Source: Gnetum montanum
Lineage: Eukaryota; Streptophyta; Gnetopsida; Gnetales; Gnetaceae
Length of the DNA stretch: 64,000 bases
Direction of reading: 5' to 3'
Assembly (NCBI GenBank): GCA_015680685.1
Contig: MNCI01003975.1
Coordinates: 1,241,420-1,305,419, forward strand
In this document: piece after piece, positions 12,062 to 22,459 of the stretch
Layout: each line of letters begins with the position of its first letter
How positions within the stretch are numbered: the first letter of the stretch is position 1
The notes under the pieces: model-generated
The model's input: only the letters and a program-made list of their open reading frames with translations
Databases searched by the model: none
What the model was told of the DNA's origin: nothing
Made by a program: the position numbers and the translations under genes

Positions 12062-12905
12062 ATGGAAATCAACAGCCACCTTTACAAGGTGTGCGCAGAT
12101 GACTTGGTTCGATGGTGTGTCCCTAATGATGATACACTACACGTCCTCCAAGATTCTCATGAGGGCCCTTGTGGGGGCCACTATGCTAGACGTTGCACCA
12201 CCATTAAGATCCTACTTGTAGGGTATTATTGGCCCACCATCTTTAGGGATGCACAATGGTTCTCCCACTCTTGCGAATGATGCTAGAGGGATGGTGGGAT
12301 GACAACACGATTGGAGGGATCTCAATAGTGGATCCAGCCACTGGAGCCCTTCGACATCTGGGGTATCGACTTCATGGGGCCCATCACACACCTGTCAAAT
12401 GGAAAGGCATACATCATCATAGTTGTAGACTACTGTACAAAGTGGGTAGAAGCGACAGTCGTCATCGACTATTCTTCCAACACCGCTGCATGATTTGTCC
12501 AACAACAAATCGTCAACAGGTTTGGAGTGCCACGTGCACTCATTTTTGATAATGGGACTCATTTCACGGGTGTCACTTTTCAGAAACTCAAGCAATACTT
12601 GGGGGTCACCCATAAATTTACAACACCCTATCACCCCCAAGCCAACGGGTAGGTCGAAGTCACCAATAGGGAGATCACCAAGATCCTTACCCGAACCATC
12701 AGAAAATACAAGAGGGATTGGAGCACCAAACTTAACAATGCCCTATGGGCCTATCACTCCACTTGGAAACTCCCTGTAGGATACTCTCCTTATGAGTTAG
12801 TGTACGGAAAGTTACCAACACTTCCAATTCAGCCTGAACTCCACACACTATCTATTGCCAGTGACTTAGGCCTTGACCTCCCACTAGCACAACGCGAATG
12901 ATTAT
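12062..12905 (+). pseudogene. Element A: integrase
   Basis: In the same frame. The N-terminal HHCC zinc finger is seen in SHEGPCGGHYARR and SHSCE, and the catalytic D-D-E core in WGIDFMGPI, LIFDNGTHFTG and YHPQANG followed two codons later by Glu. The family stretch YSPYELVYGKLP closes the core. There are about eight in-frame stops. Integrase inserts the cDNA with a 5-bp stagger, which agrees with the CTCAC duplication. Confidence 0.9.
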
Positions 12906-13315
12906 CAATTTACGTGTGCTAGATGAGAACCGATTAGTGGCCCTGTCTTCAAATGAAATTCACAAGGCCTATAACAAAAGTGACATGATCTTAGGATTCA
13001 GAAGGTTACATTTAGATGTGGAGACAAGGTCATGGGAGGAGACGTGAAACCCTCACATGTATCTCAACCGACCAAGTTTCAAACACTATGGGAGGGATCC
13101 TACATTGTCTCCAAAACCTTCCCATTTGGGGCCTTTCTTATCCACAAACCTGATGATCCCACCAAAACACAGTTGGTCAACCACCAACAACTGAAACCTT
13201 TCTGTGAACTCCACTCAACCAGTGCAACCGCCTCGTCATCACCAAGACAACCTCGCTCCATTTTTCACATCTCCTCCTTTCCACCTAGTCATGGGGGAGA
13301 CCGTCATCCCTGCTA
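12906..13315 (+). pseudogene. Element A: integrase C-terminal end
   Basis: After a frame change the sequence FQTLWEGSYIVSKTFPFGAF is the GPF/Y-type module that ends many Ty3/Gypsy integrases, followed by LVNHQQLKPFCE. The open frame from 13032 covers it. No chromodomain is visible. Confidence 0.7.
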
Positions 13316-15248
13316 ATCCATTCCACTACACCCCTCACCATTTTGTAATTTTTTGTTTTACACTTTTTGTTTTTCAACATCGTTCATATGTTTGCCAATT
13401 CTTATCTAATTTTTTTCTTTCTTTAATTATTTTCCATTTCTTTGTGTGTGTTTCATTTTTCACGAGATCGCTAACCCATCGTCCTATTGTCATCAGGTGT
13501 CTGGCGTGGATGGTTTTCATTATGATGGGTAATGTAATAGTTCACCTAGTTATCTAGCTCTCACCCTCACATGGTTGTCCTTGGACTTTACGTCTATTTT
13601 CAACTCATAAAATTGGTAGTGAGTCCATGTCATCCACCCATTCACCCACTCCATGGTTTCCCTTCTGTTGAGAACATGCAACCCCTTCACTTAAAAACAT
13701 TGTAATTAATGTATGACTTGTGTAGTTCCCAGACTTGGGGATGACCCAATGGTTTGAATCAGGTGTGACTTCAAGGGGAATGCCACATTCGTCATCCTCT
13801 TTTATCCCTGGGTTGTTGGTGTGTCCTTTCAGATTTCCTACCACTCCACGGAAGCTTCTTGGCAGTTCGACCTTGCATGGTGTGGTCCTCACCAAAAAAT
13901 TTCAAAAAAAAAAAACACAAGGATTCAAAGCACACCCCTTAGTAGAATGCATGCAAACACACATGGGTCTTTGCATGGTGTGGTTCCCCTGAACAAGAAA
14001 AAAATCATGACGTCCCTATGGGGGAATTCAAAGCACATCCCTTAGATTGCCTCTCACGAGCCCCATCCTCTAGTTATGGGACTTACTTTGTCCCCTCTAA
14101 CTTGGTCCCGTTTCACTTCCTTCTTCTCACATTTGCTAGAGTGATGGTTCTCTGTGGGTGCATATCTGCTTACTCGGGGGATGATCAGGGCTTCGTCTAT
14201 TGTTGCGATGTCACTAAATGCGGATGGTTTTGGGTCTAAACTTAGGAAAGGTTCTACCAAGTCACTTAACCACAACCGCACATGGGGATTCATGTGACCA
14301 ATGATCAAAATTTCCATTCTCTCGTCTCTCTTTGCACCCATTTCTCTCCGTAACTCACCTCACTACCCATTTTATGTTTTGTAAGTTCGTCGTGGTCTCC
14401 ATGGGCTTCTCATGCCTTGGCGAGATCTCTTGGGTAGGATTCTTAACTGGCGACACCATTTCTTGGCCCTGGGGCCCACGGACCTTGGTGTTGAGGATCT
14501 GTGGGGGCTACTATGGCTATTGCCTGCTATGGGGAGGACCCACTTGCACATCCTTGGTCCCGCTCGTTAAGTCTCCCATCACTCGATTTCTTCCTTACAG
14601 AGTTCTTTGGCATCATGTTCTCCTATTTTTGACTCTTTTTTGAGCCCCAATTACTTTCCTCCTGTTCTCAGCCATGACTAGGCCTCTCACGTGCTTCAAC
14701 CGCCCCAATTTGGCATTTCAAATTCATCATTTTGGGCTTTTTCTAGGTTGGTCAACGCTGGTCAACGGGTGCAGACACCTACGTATACGGGGCCCTGTAT
14801 ACATAGCCCCTTGCATATACGTGGCCCCATCGATGTAGCGTCCAACCCCTATATATACGCTACTATGCTATGAAAACTTATTATTTGGAATCCAAATTGG
14901 GGGGAGATTTTGTCATTTTTTCTGCCCAACTCTTCCCTACGCACCTACGTTCTATCACGAGTCCACATCAACCGATCCTTGCCCCTTTAAGCAACCATAG
15001 GTATGCTCTCAGTTGTGGGGGGGTGATGCCTATGTGTAATTAATTAATTAGTTATTTAATTACGAAAACAACTGTTTAAACTTCAACTCATCTTTTGTTG
15101 TTGTTGGCTCTAACCCATAAATTAACACTCTGGAAGACTTAAGGGAATGCCTATGCCAACAACATAACCTAGTTGAACTGAGAAGGTGTATAAGGACCAT
15201 CGTCAGCTACTTATGCATAGTCTAATGGATAGTTATGTTTGATTGCAG
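13316..15248 (+). other. Element A: non-coding spacer between pol and ORF3
   Basis: No conserved coding frame. It holds a roughly 100-bp direct duplication (ttgcatggtgtggt at 13873 and 13971, with attcaaagcac after each) and, at about 14775-14860, a GC-rich segment resembling the start of the element's own LTR. The stretch at 13735-13800 matches element B at about 19090-19140. Confidence 0.75.
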
Positions 15249-17150
15249 ATGGCACCCAAACCAAGGCACCCAAGGGGCGAAGGACCATCACAACCGAGGG
15301 ACAAGCACCCATGCACGGGAAGAGGATGAGGTGTGCAATAGCTAGAGCACGTGGAGGGCTCTCATGCAACTAGCCCCCTCCGTGAAGGACCTGATGTGGA
15401 ATCTGTCCATCAGATTTTTGAAGAGGAGATTCCCAGTGAGAAATCACAAGGGCATAAGACTCCTAGGATAGCACCATGGCTTGAGGTCACCCTAACCCAA
15501 GCCTGTCTTGATGCTATCACGCCATGCGAGGTGCAATGGATGGTCCTCTAAGAGCTAAACTTTGGACCATTCCTCGAGAATGCACTAGAAGAAGTGAGGC
15601 TCCAACTGCAAAACTTTCTAATGTGGCCAATCATCACAACCAGTGGTGAATGGTACTTAGGAGAGGCCTATCTCTTCTAGATGAATCGGCAACCAGGGTC
15701 TAGAGTAAGAATCAAAGACATTTATGTCTCTTACTCTTCGGAGGAAATAGCACAGGCTCTGGGGTTGCCCAAGACCAAAGCCGATGTGGTGGAAATTCCA
15801 AAATAAGCCAACCCAGAGGTAAAGGCAGAATGGACCAAACGGTGCTATGAGGTAGAGCGCAAGGAATTCGGCTCTTTGACCATAGCGAAGAGGGTGTACT
15901 CAAAGATCACGTCTTATCACTTGAACCCAATAGTAAGACTCAACAAAATCACAGCTTTCTCTGCTCATGCATGTGCATCCTTGAGTGGGAAATTCCCAAT
16001 GAGTCTTCCACAGCTGTTGTTCTTGGGGATTAAAAAGAGGTTTGCTGAGAGCAAACATGGAAGACAAGCTCTCTCCTTTCCCTGCCTAATTCAAAAGTTG
16101 TGCAAATGGGCAGGGATAGCACGGCACTCCAATGATGTAATCCGACATGCCCCGATTACCTCTTGGTGGGAAATGATGAAGGATAAAACTCTTACCATCA
16201 CACAGATAAAGGAGGAGGAGCAACCACCTCCACCACCTGCACAAACAACATAGCTGGGTTTGCAAACCATAGCAAAACACATCCACAAAATCTGGGAAAT
16301 GCTCTTGAGCCAGCAAGAGCAATTTGGTAGGACCCATGGAGGAGAAGACCCTTTGGTCTATCACCTTGCAATGAGCCACCTAGAGCAAGTGGCTTGATCA
16401 GTTAGCTTACTTGAAAGAGCAGGGCCGATGTTCTCCGCAACCCGAGAGAAAGTACCAGCAAGGACAGATCTTAGTGTTCAAGAGGTAATAGTATCAACCA
16501 GATAGCTATTTCTAGAAATCTCTGGGAATGCTGCTACCTTTTTGGTATGCTTGGAAGATGATCAAGGGGCAACAGTCCTGGTGATGCAGCACCAAGGATA
16601 GAAGACTACGACCGAAGTGGTTTCTAACATAATTACTATGGTTCTTAACACACCAGCAGCACCTGTACCAGATGTTCATGGACTACAGGATGTACATGCA
16701 TCTACCAAAACTTCGCATAGCAAGATTGATGCAGCCCAACACGAGGAGTTGTTGGACTGACTAGTGGGAACCAGGCAACTGCTTCTAGATGTCTTCGACC
16801 TTCCAGAAAACATTACTGCAACCTAGTCGGAGCTACTCTCGGCAAGGGGTAAGAGCCTCATTTTGGAAGGACAACTTGAAGCTGCTCAAGTTGCTTGTTA
16901 ACTCTTAGCAACGGAAGTAGCCCAATTAAGAGCACACCTTGCTAATCCAGCATTGCCATGCCCTTGGGAGGTTCTAGTTCCAACACACATTAGTGAAGCC
17001 ACCTGGACAGTGAATGATCCTAAAAGCAAAGAAGAAACAATGAGGGCTCTCTTAGAGGCCCAGGGACGGTGTGATCTTCTCCAATAATTTTGTGCATCAT
17101 TCTACATGGCAGAGAATCTAGGACTAGCAAGGTGTTCAATTTTGTCTTAG
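15249..17150 (+). pseudogene. Element A: ORF3, plant-transposon-domain protein
   Basis: A third frame in the sense of gag-pol: 634 codons from ATG 15249 to TAG 17148-17150, with about ten in-frame stops and no clear frameshift. The ATG follows gattgcag directly, which looks like a splice acceptor. About residues 125-295 match the pattern of the family described as putative plant transposon protein: SGEWYLGEAYLF, VRIKDIYVSYSSEEIAQALG, ITAFSAHACASLSGKF and ALSFPCLIQKLCKWAGI. Then come a proline run (PPPPPAQTT), helical segments, and the conserved end EATWTVNDPKSKEE that F shares. It takes the place of the env-like frame of Athila elements; its function is unknown. I see no convincing signal peptide or membrane segment. 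Confidence 0.75.
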
Positions 17151-17290
17151 AACACCACCATTTTTTGTAACTTGTCCTTCTCTGTAACTCGAGCACTTGG
17201 TAAAATTAGTGTTGAGTCATATGCATTGTAAATAAAAGTCCATACCTTTCAATTTGTAGAGTAACTTGAGGATGAGTTTTTACTCAGTCG

Positions 17291-17298
17291 TGGGGGTA
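17291..17298 (+). other. Element A: polypurine tract region
   Basis: tgggggta directly precedes the 3' LTR. The same tgggggta stands before the 3' LTR of F at 42873-42880, so it is the likely primer for plus-strand synthesis. Confidence 0.7.
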
Positions 17299-18197
17299 TG
17301 ATGAAGGTCATTAGTTGATGCGTCAACTAGGCCGCGTATACGGGGCCGCGTATACATAGCCGCATCGATGCGGCCCCATCGATGTAGCCTTTCATGCATT
17401 GACGTGGCCCCATTTACACGGAGCCTATTTTGGCCTATAAATAAGAGGGCCTTCTGCCTCATTTAGGCATCTTTTAGTCTATTGTAGCGAAGCTCTTGCA
17501 GTTTGTTCCTGTAGGAGATAGAATATTTTCCAGGTGCCACAGTAGTGTAAGAAAAGTGATCAGCTCTTTATTCGAGCGTTGATGTATCTAAGCCCATTGG
17601 CATGATGGCAATAACGATGAACTCTTCAAGCATTCCTTGCAGCATTTGGACTTAGTCATTTATTGCATTCAATAGCTTAATATTTATATGCTTTCATAAT
17701 TACTTAAGTTTCTCATATTATTAGTTTAATCGCTACCATTCATTCATAGCTCATAGAAACCATAAGTATGACCATCTCAAATGCAAACCCAACACTTGGT
17801 AACCTAGTGACACTTAATGTCTGGTAGCCCAGTAGTGTTCAGGGGATGCTCAGAACGTGCCCGGAAGATGGGATTAGATACTTATGCTAGAAATAGTTGA
17901 GATATAGATTAGGATAATCGTAGATTAGATAATATTTCATTTCTTACTTTTCATACCTTAATTAGACGTCAAAAAATAAGTAAAAAGCTATAAAAATCAT
18001 TAGCCTTAATCTCACTAAACCATCGTAAACAGAACATCACAAGTGAGATTAGGAATACAATGACCATTCTAACCCAAGGTTTTGCTGGTTAGAGTTTGGT
18101 GTATGTTAAGTGCTTACAATCTACGGAATTCGACCGAGTTGCATGTGAACGCCTGTGATTCGTATGGTTGGGCATAGGGGTACCTAGCCGCTCATCA
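17299..18197 (+). repeat. Element A: 3' LTR
   Basis: An 899-bp partner of 6072-6968, from tgatgaaggtc to cgctcatca. The target duplication CTCAC follows at 18198-18202. Confidence 0.95.
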
Positions 18198-19190
18198 CTC
18201 ACCTTCACCATATGTCACCTCTAACAACACAGGAAGGTTCAACATCACAACATGAACAAGAGAATGCCACTTGTGCTGCGAACATACACATAAATGATAA
18301 CGCTAGTAGATGTCAACCGCAATGTCAGAAGCATCCCTTCTAGAGGAAAGGCTATAAGCTAAGGCAAAACACTCATGGACCTACTACATCACCTGAACTA
18401 GCACAAGGCCAATCCAATGCAACAACCTTCCTTATAAAAATGATGTTTTCTAATCATACACAAAAGCCAACAACCATTACCACTCCAACATAAGACATAA
18501 ATGATAAACCTATCATTGTGGAGAGACAAAAGAATCCATGCATCATCAATAATGATCAAGGATGCAGTTGTCAGCTAGAAGTTCAAAATATTAACACAAC
18601 CCCTATACCAACTCACTATAAAGTTCAGGAGCAAGTGTGTGAGCAAAAGCTAGTCTACGCAGTAGCCACTAAACTAGAAGACACCCAATGGCTTGAAAAT
18701 AAGAATATAAAACTGTTTGAAAGATGCATGGAAGTAAGTGATTTGCTTATTAGTTTTGGAATTTTCTGATTTTTCATATGTTTTCCATTTCCAATATTTT
18801 TCTTTTCTTTATATTTTTCTATTTTCTTAAGTCATTCTCTTTATGTTTTATGAATGTATTTGATGTTTTTATTAATAAAATTGCCAATGCATGATGCAAA
18901 ATTCAATGCTATGTGTTGGGTTTTTTGTGCTATGCTATTAAGATGATTGGGTAAGTAATTATGTAAAACAATGAGACCACCTTATCCATCCCTCCAATTC
19001 TTTGAATAAAAGGTCTTTTTCATAGAAACAATTTGGTTCTTCTTTTATGAAACTAAAATTAATCAATGATCATTGTACCTTGAAGAAAGAGGGAATGACC
19101 AAGTGGGAATGGCAAAGGGTGTGACCTCAAGGGAACTTATTGGGTTCTCTTCATGTGGTTTATGACTCCTCTTGGAATGTATCATCACTT
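18198..19190 (+). pseudogene. Element B: right part, gag tail to pol spacer with deletions
   Basis: The gag tail of B resumes at CTCAC 18198. The frame at 18518-18769 matches the region just after protease in A (LVYAVATKLEDTQWL against LYVASTNQEGTQWL), so the protease itself is deleted. Sequence from about 18770 then matches the spacer of A after integrase; the piece from about 19090 (gtgtgacctcaagggaa) corresponds to A 13765. Reverse transcriptase, RNase H and integrase are therefore deleted too, and the 3' part and 3' LTR of B are missing at the junction with element C. Confidence 0.7.
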
Positions 19191-19800
19191 CCTTGTTGCT
19201 TTGGGTTAAGTCTGAGGTTGTGTTTGAGACAACGTTTGAACACCTTAGATCCTTTACGTGTTGCTCGGTTGTTTTAGACTTGACCGTGATGTCATCTACA
19301 TAATCGTTGAGCAAATCAAGCATGTAATCGCTAAATATGTATGTCATTGCTCGTTTATACGTAGCACCTGCATTTTTGAGACCGAATGGCATCATTGTGT
19401 AACAGAATGTGCCCCAAGGGGTCGTGAAGGTTGTCCTGAGTTGGTGTTCTGGGTTGATCCTGATTTGGTTGTATCCCGAGAATCCGTCCATAAAGGATAA
19501 CAGTGCATGCCCAGTAGTTGAGTCAACAAGTTGATCGATACTAGGTAGCAGGAAATCATCCTTTATAGTGGATGTGTTGAGATCACGAAAATCGATCCAT
19601 ATACAAATATTACCATTTTTCTTAGGGAGAATAACAATGTTAGATACCCAGTATGCATAGCCAATAGCTTGGATGAAACCAGCTTGGTAAAGTTTCATGA
19701 TTTCATTACGAACTGCCAATGCTACCTCAGGTTTAACTTTTCATGCCTTTTGCTTTACTAGTTTGATTTTTTCATCAAGGATAATGTTGTGTTGTACGAT
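19191..19800 (-). pseudogene. Element C: reverse transcriptase (C-terminally cut)
   Basis: An open stretch with KLYQAGFIQAIGYAYWVSN, IVILPKKNGNICIWIDFRDLN, LSFMDGFSGYNQI, GTFCYTMMPFGLKNAGATY and the catalytic YVDD (19291-19302). The ORF is open for more than 150 codons with very few stops, so this part is better kept than the pol of A. The thumb and everything after RLNPK are missing. Upstream in the same strand is a linker with the motif DMPGLNP. Confidence 0.9.
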
Positions 19801-19833
19801 TCAAGGGTTCAACCCTGGCATGTCAGTATATGA

Positions 19834-20163
19834 TCATGCGAATGTTTTGATATTGTCTTTCAGTACTTGAATAATGTCATTAGCAAGTTGAGGATTCAAT
19901 AGGGCACTTAGTTTCAGTGTTCTAGTTTTGTCATTGGTCGTCATAATGGGGACTTCAACGAGAGGATCTACAGTGATGTTGTAAGCCTCTAGGTCTAAAT
20001 TTTTAGTCATACCCTTAGAGCAGTCTAATTTTTCTTGAGTGGATGCCATGAAATTAGCATAAGCAGATGAGTCTAGATCTAAGGATTCTAGATTAATCGC
20101 TCTTTTTATGGCCCCGTGTAGTCCATTGATAGACAACGTTGAAAAGAGGTTCTTATTGTCCAT
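19834..20163 (-). pseudogene. Element C: start of the pol frame before reverse transcriptase
   Basis: A 109-codon open frame that ends in VLKDNIKTFAWSY, a stretch that normally precedes the Gypsy reverse transcriptase (the family form is a helix followed by FAW). The ATG at 20163 could be the first codon of a pol ORF that is separate from gag-pro, since non-coding spacer lies before it. Confidence 0.65.
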
Positions 20164-20617
20164 ATGCTTGCTCCTGCCAATTTAAACTAGGAGCAACGTC
20201 AGTGAGATCCTTTGACGAAGGAGTTTCTATATAAACTAGCTTTGTGTGATTAATTCACATCTTGATACAAGTATAATGGTAGTTTAATGTCACCACATGG
20301 CAGTTTTAGGCCATACTGGGCCACACACGGCATTCATGTTTCATGTGAATAATAGTGTTATGATTTTTCATGATTTCATAGATTTTCGGTCCTCATGCTT
20401 TGTTTTTTTTTTCTTATGCCTTACCTCATAACCAATAACATGCATAAAAATAAAAGGAAGAAACTATCCTAAGAACATGAAAATGGAAACAAAGTAAATA
20501 ATAATAATAATAATAAGGTACAACATAAAATAAACAAAGTGGAATAAATTGAACTAGGGGTGGAAAAGGAATTTTAAAGTGCATAGCGTGAGTTAGTGTT
20601 GGCAACATGACTGACTA

Positions 20618-20721
20618 GGTGTGCAGCGCAGCGTGAGCTACAGGGTGTGCAACACAGCGTGAGCTACAGGGCATGCAACACAGCGTGAGGTATAGGGTGT
20701 GCAGCATAGCATGAGCAAAAT
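20618..20721. repeat. 26-bp tandem repeat, 4 copies
   Basis: Units starting ggtgtgcarcrcagcgtgag begin at 20618, 20644, 20670 and 20696, exactly 26 bp apart, with a few substitutions. Partial copies (agcgtgag) occur before it at 20585 and after it near 20898. Confidence 0.9.
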
Positions 20722-20808
20722 GGAGGGAAAAGGGAGGCAAGACCAACGAGGCAAAGGGAAGAAGTAGGCAAGCTTGGCGTTTGTAGAGGAGAGCGAAGAA
20801 CTGCTCCA

Positions 20809-21220
20809 ATGCCTTCCTCAACCCAAGATTTCATCATGGGTGGGGACCCTGTGCAGGTATGTTTTCTTTTATTCTATTTTTTAACGTCGTTCTATCGTAG
20901 CGTGAGTACAGCGTGAGCCATTAGGGCCACCATTTTTGCTATAGTTTTGGAGTGAAAATTTCATTGGATTTTGGATTTTATATCATGGATTTTTGCTGTA
21001 AATTTTGGGCATCAGGGATGTTACTAGGGTTTTGGAGCTTGCCATTTTTTTGTGGTTGCTGTTTTAATCTGTTTGTTTGTGTTTACTTTTTTTTGTTCTT
21101 GTTTCTTTTGTTGCATTTTTGTTATAGGGACATGGTGGTGGTGAGGCTAGCCCCAGTGGAATGGGAACTGATGATGTAGAGGAGTTTGGGGACCGGTCCC
21201 CTCCTAATACTAATGCATAA
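20809..21220 (+). CDS. Two-exon mini-gene of unknown function inside element C
   Basis: On the plus strand, opposite to C, exon 20809-20856 (ATG CCT TCC ...) ends in CAG before a GTATGT donor. A T-rich intron ends in ttgttatag at 21127, and exon 21128-21220 continues in frame to a TAA. The product is 46 residues: MPSSTQDFIMGGDPVQ, then a glycine- and acid-rich stretch (GHGGGEASPSG, DDVEEFGDRSPP). The intron has the T-rich body of plant introns. I do not recognise the product. It may be the 5' end of a captured gene or the N-terminus of a DNA transposon protein. No transposon ends could be found. Confidence 0.3.
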
Positions 21221-21782
21221 TTTGGCTTGTTAGTCTTGTCAGTTTTGTCAATTTTTGTCAGTTTTTTAGTTTTTTGGCTTGTTTTGTTATTTTTGGAATG
21301 TATGAGAACAGATATAACATGATCATGGTGTAGTGTGTCATCATCCTATTACCATGTTAACACTCCATATTATATATATTTATATATTTTGTTTTTTTTT
21401 TCAAGTTTATTTGTGAATGTAAATGTAAACTGGAATCGTAACTGGTAAACATAAGATAAACGAAAATCGTAATTTGCAAAATGTAAACGATGACATAGTG
21501 AGATTTTGGTAAACTGGTAATGTACTGTGCTCTAGTTTAAGGCCATTTCAAGCCACGCACATCAGTTTAAAGTCATGATGAACTATTGCATCTCTGTCAA
21601 AGAAAGGGAGGAGACTATAGTTGTTTCAGTGAATTCAAAAGAACTAGCCATTTCTGACCATGGCTAGCTTAACGTCATTGTAGACGTTTGGTAGTTTAAC
21701 GTCATTCCAAACGCGTGGGTAGTTTAACGTCATTCCAGACATGTGACGGTTTGTCTTAGTTTTTGATCTATTTCTTTAATTT

Positions 21783-22454
21783 TCATAATTTGCTGTGAAG
21801 GGTGGGATGTGTAGGTATGATCTTATACTCGTCATCCCCCTCACTGGATACGTCAAAGGGTAGTTCTGACCAAGAGACATCTGCGGAAATGGCTCCTATG
21901 TCTACATCCTCTGATGCTTCCTCTGTTTTAGGAGGGTTGCGGGTTGGAGATTGACCAATGTCTTGGGTTTCACTGGTGGTGTCTTGCTTAGGTTCAGAGA
22001 GTTCAACCTCTAACCCTTGGTGCATTCCTACGTGTGAGGAAGTAAGTGATGTTGTCACATCCCCGTGTATGACGATTTCACCACCTTCATAAGGTAGGTG
22101 AATTTCTTGATGGATTGGTGAGGATACGACTTTTAGTTGAGCTAACCAAGGCCATCCCAAAATCAGATTGAACCCTGGAATCTCATCCATGACTACGAAT
22201 TTGGCCAATGTGGGGAACTAGTCCCCTGCTATGAAATCCAAGGTAACCATGCCTTTTACCACGACACGGGAACCACTAAAAGATTTCAAGAATGATGTTG
22301 TCGTTGGTCGTAATTGTTCTGCGAGGCCCAGTTGTTCAATGACAGGGAAAGGTATTATATTTGTTGCCGCTCCGTCATCAACATGCACCCCATGTATTTT
22401 AAATTGGTTAACTTGTATCGTTATAAACATAGGGGCAGTAGTGACCTCTCCCAT
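21783..22454 (-). pseudogene. Element C: aspartic protease and following domain
   Basis: The frame from 22454 contains VHVDDGAATNIIPF (the catalytic Asp-Gly-Ala, about 22377) and VVVKGMVTLDFIAGD. After one stop the second frame goes on with FNLILGWPWLAQLK, the conserved end of plant retroviral-type proteases, and LPYEGGEIVIHGD. An acidic, serine-rich tail follows (SWSELPFDVSSEGDD). E at 35440-35780 and D at about 25160-24590 have the same order. Confidence 0.85.
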
Positions 22455-22459
22455 TTTTC

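Larger units (their letters stand above)
6072..18197 (+). mobile_element. Element A: full-length Athila-like Ty3/Gypsy retrotransposon
   Basis: A complete but decayed 12.1-kb element. The order is 5' LTR 6072-6968, primer-binding site, gag-pro-pol in one frame from 7115 to about 12900, spacer, ORF3 15249-17150, purine tract and 3' LTR 17299-18197. It is flanked by the 5-bp target duplication CTCAC (6067-6071 and 18198-18202). Reverse transcriptase before integrase makes it Ty3/Gypsy. The tRNA-Asp primer site and the extra frame after integrase fit the Athila lineage. The two LTRs differ at roughly one site in ten over the first 350 bp, mostly transitions, so the insertion is old. It cannot move on its own because of many stops. 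Confidence 0.95.
20164..21782 (-). other. Element C: spacer between protease and pol
   Basis: About 1.6 kb without coding frame of the element. It contains short repeats built on a TTTAAxGTC core (21665, 21692, 21720), AT-rich stretches, an (AAT)n run near 20497-20516, and a gene-like insert on the opposite strand (20600-21230). Ogre/Tat elements are known to carry an intron between protease and reverse transcriptase, and this spacer lies in that place. Confidence 0.6.

Noticed and set aside
13204-14643. Several frames of 70-117 codons in the spacer of element A
   Set aside because: No similarity to the corresponding part of B or to any family; they lie in fast-changing non-coding spacer.
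20548-21240. hAT transposon starting with taggggtgg
   Set aside because: No matching inverted end or 8-bp target duplication could be found downstream.
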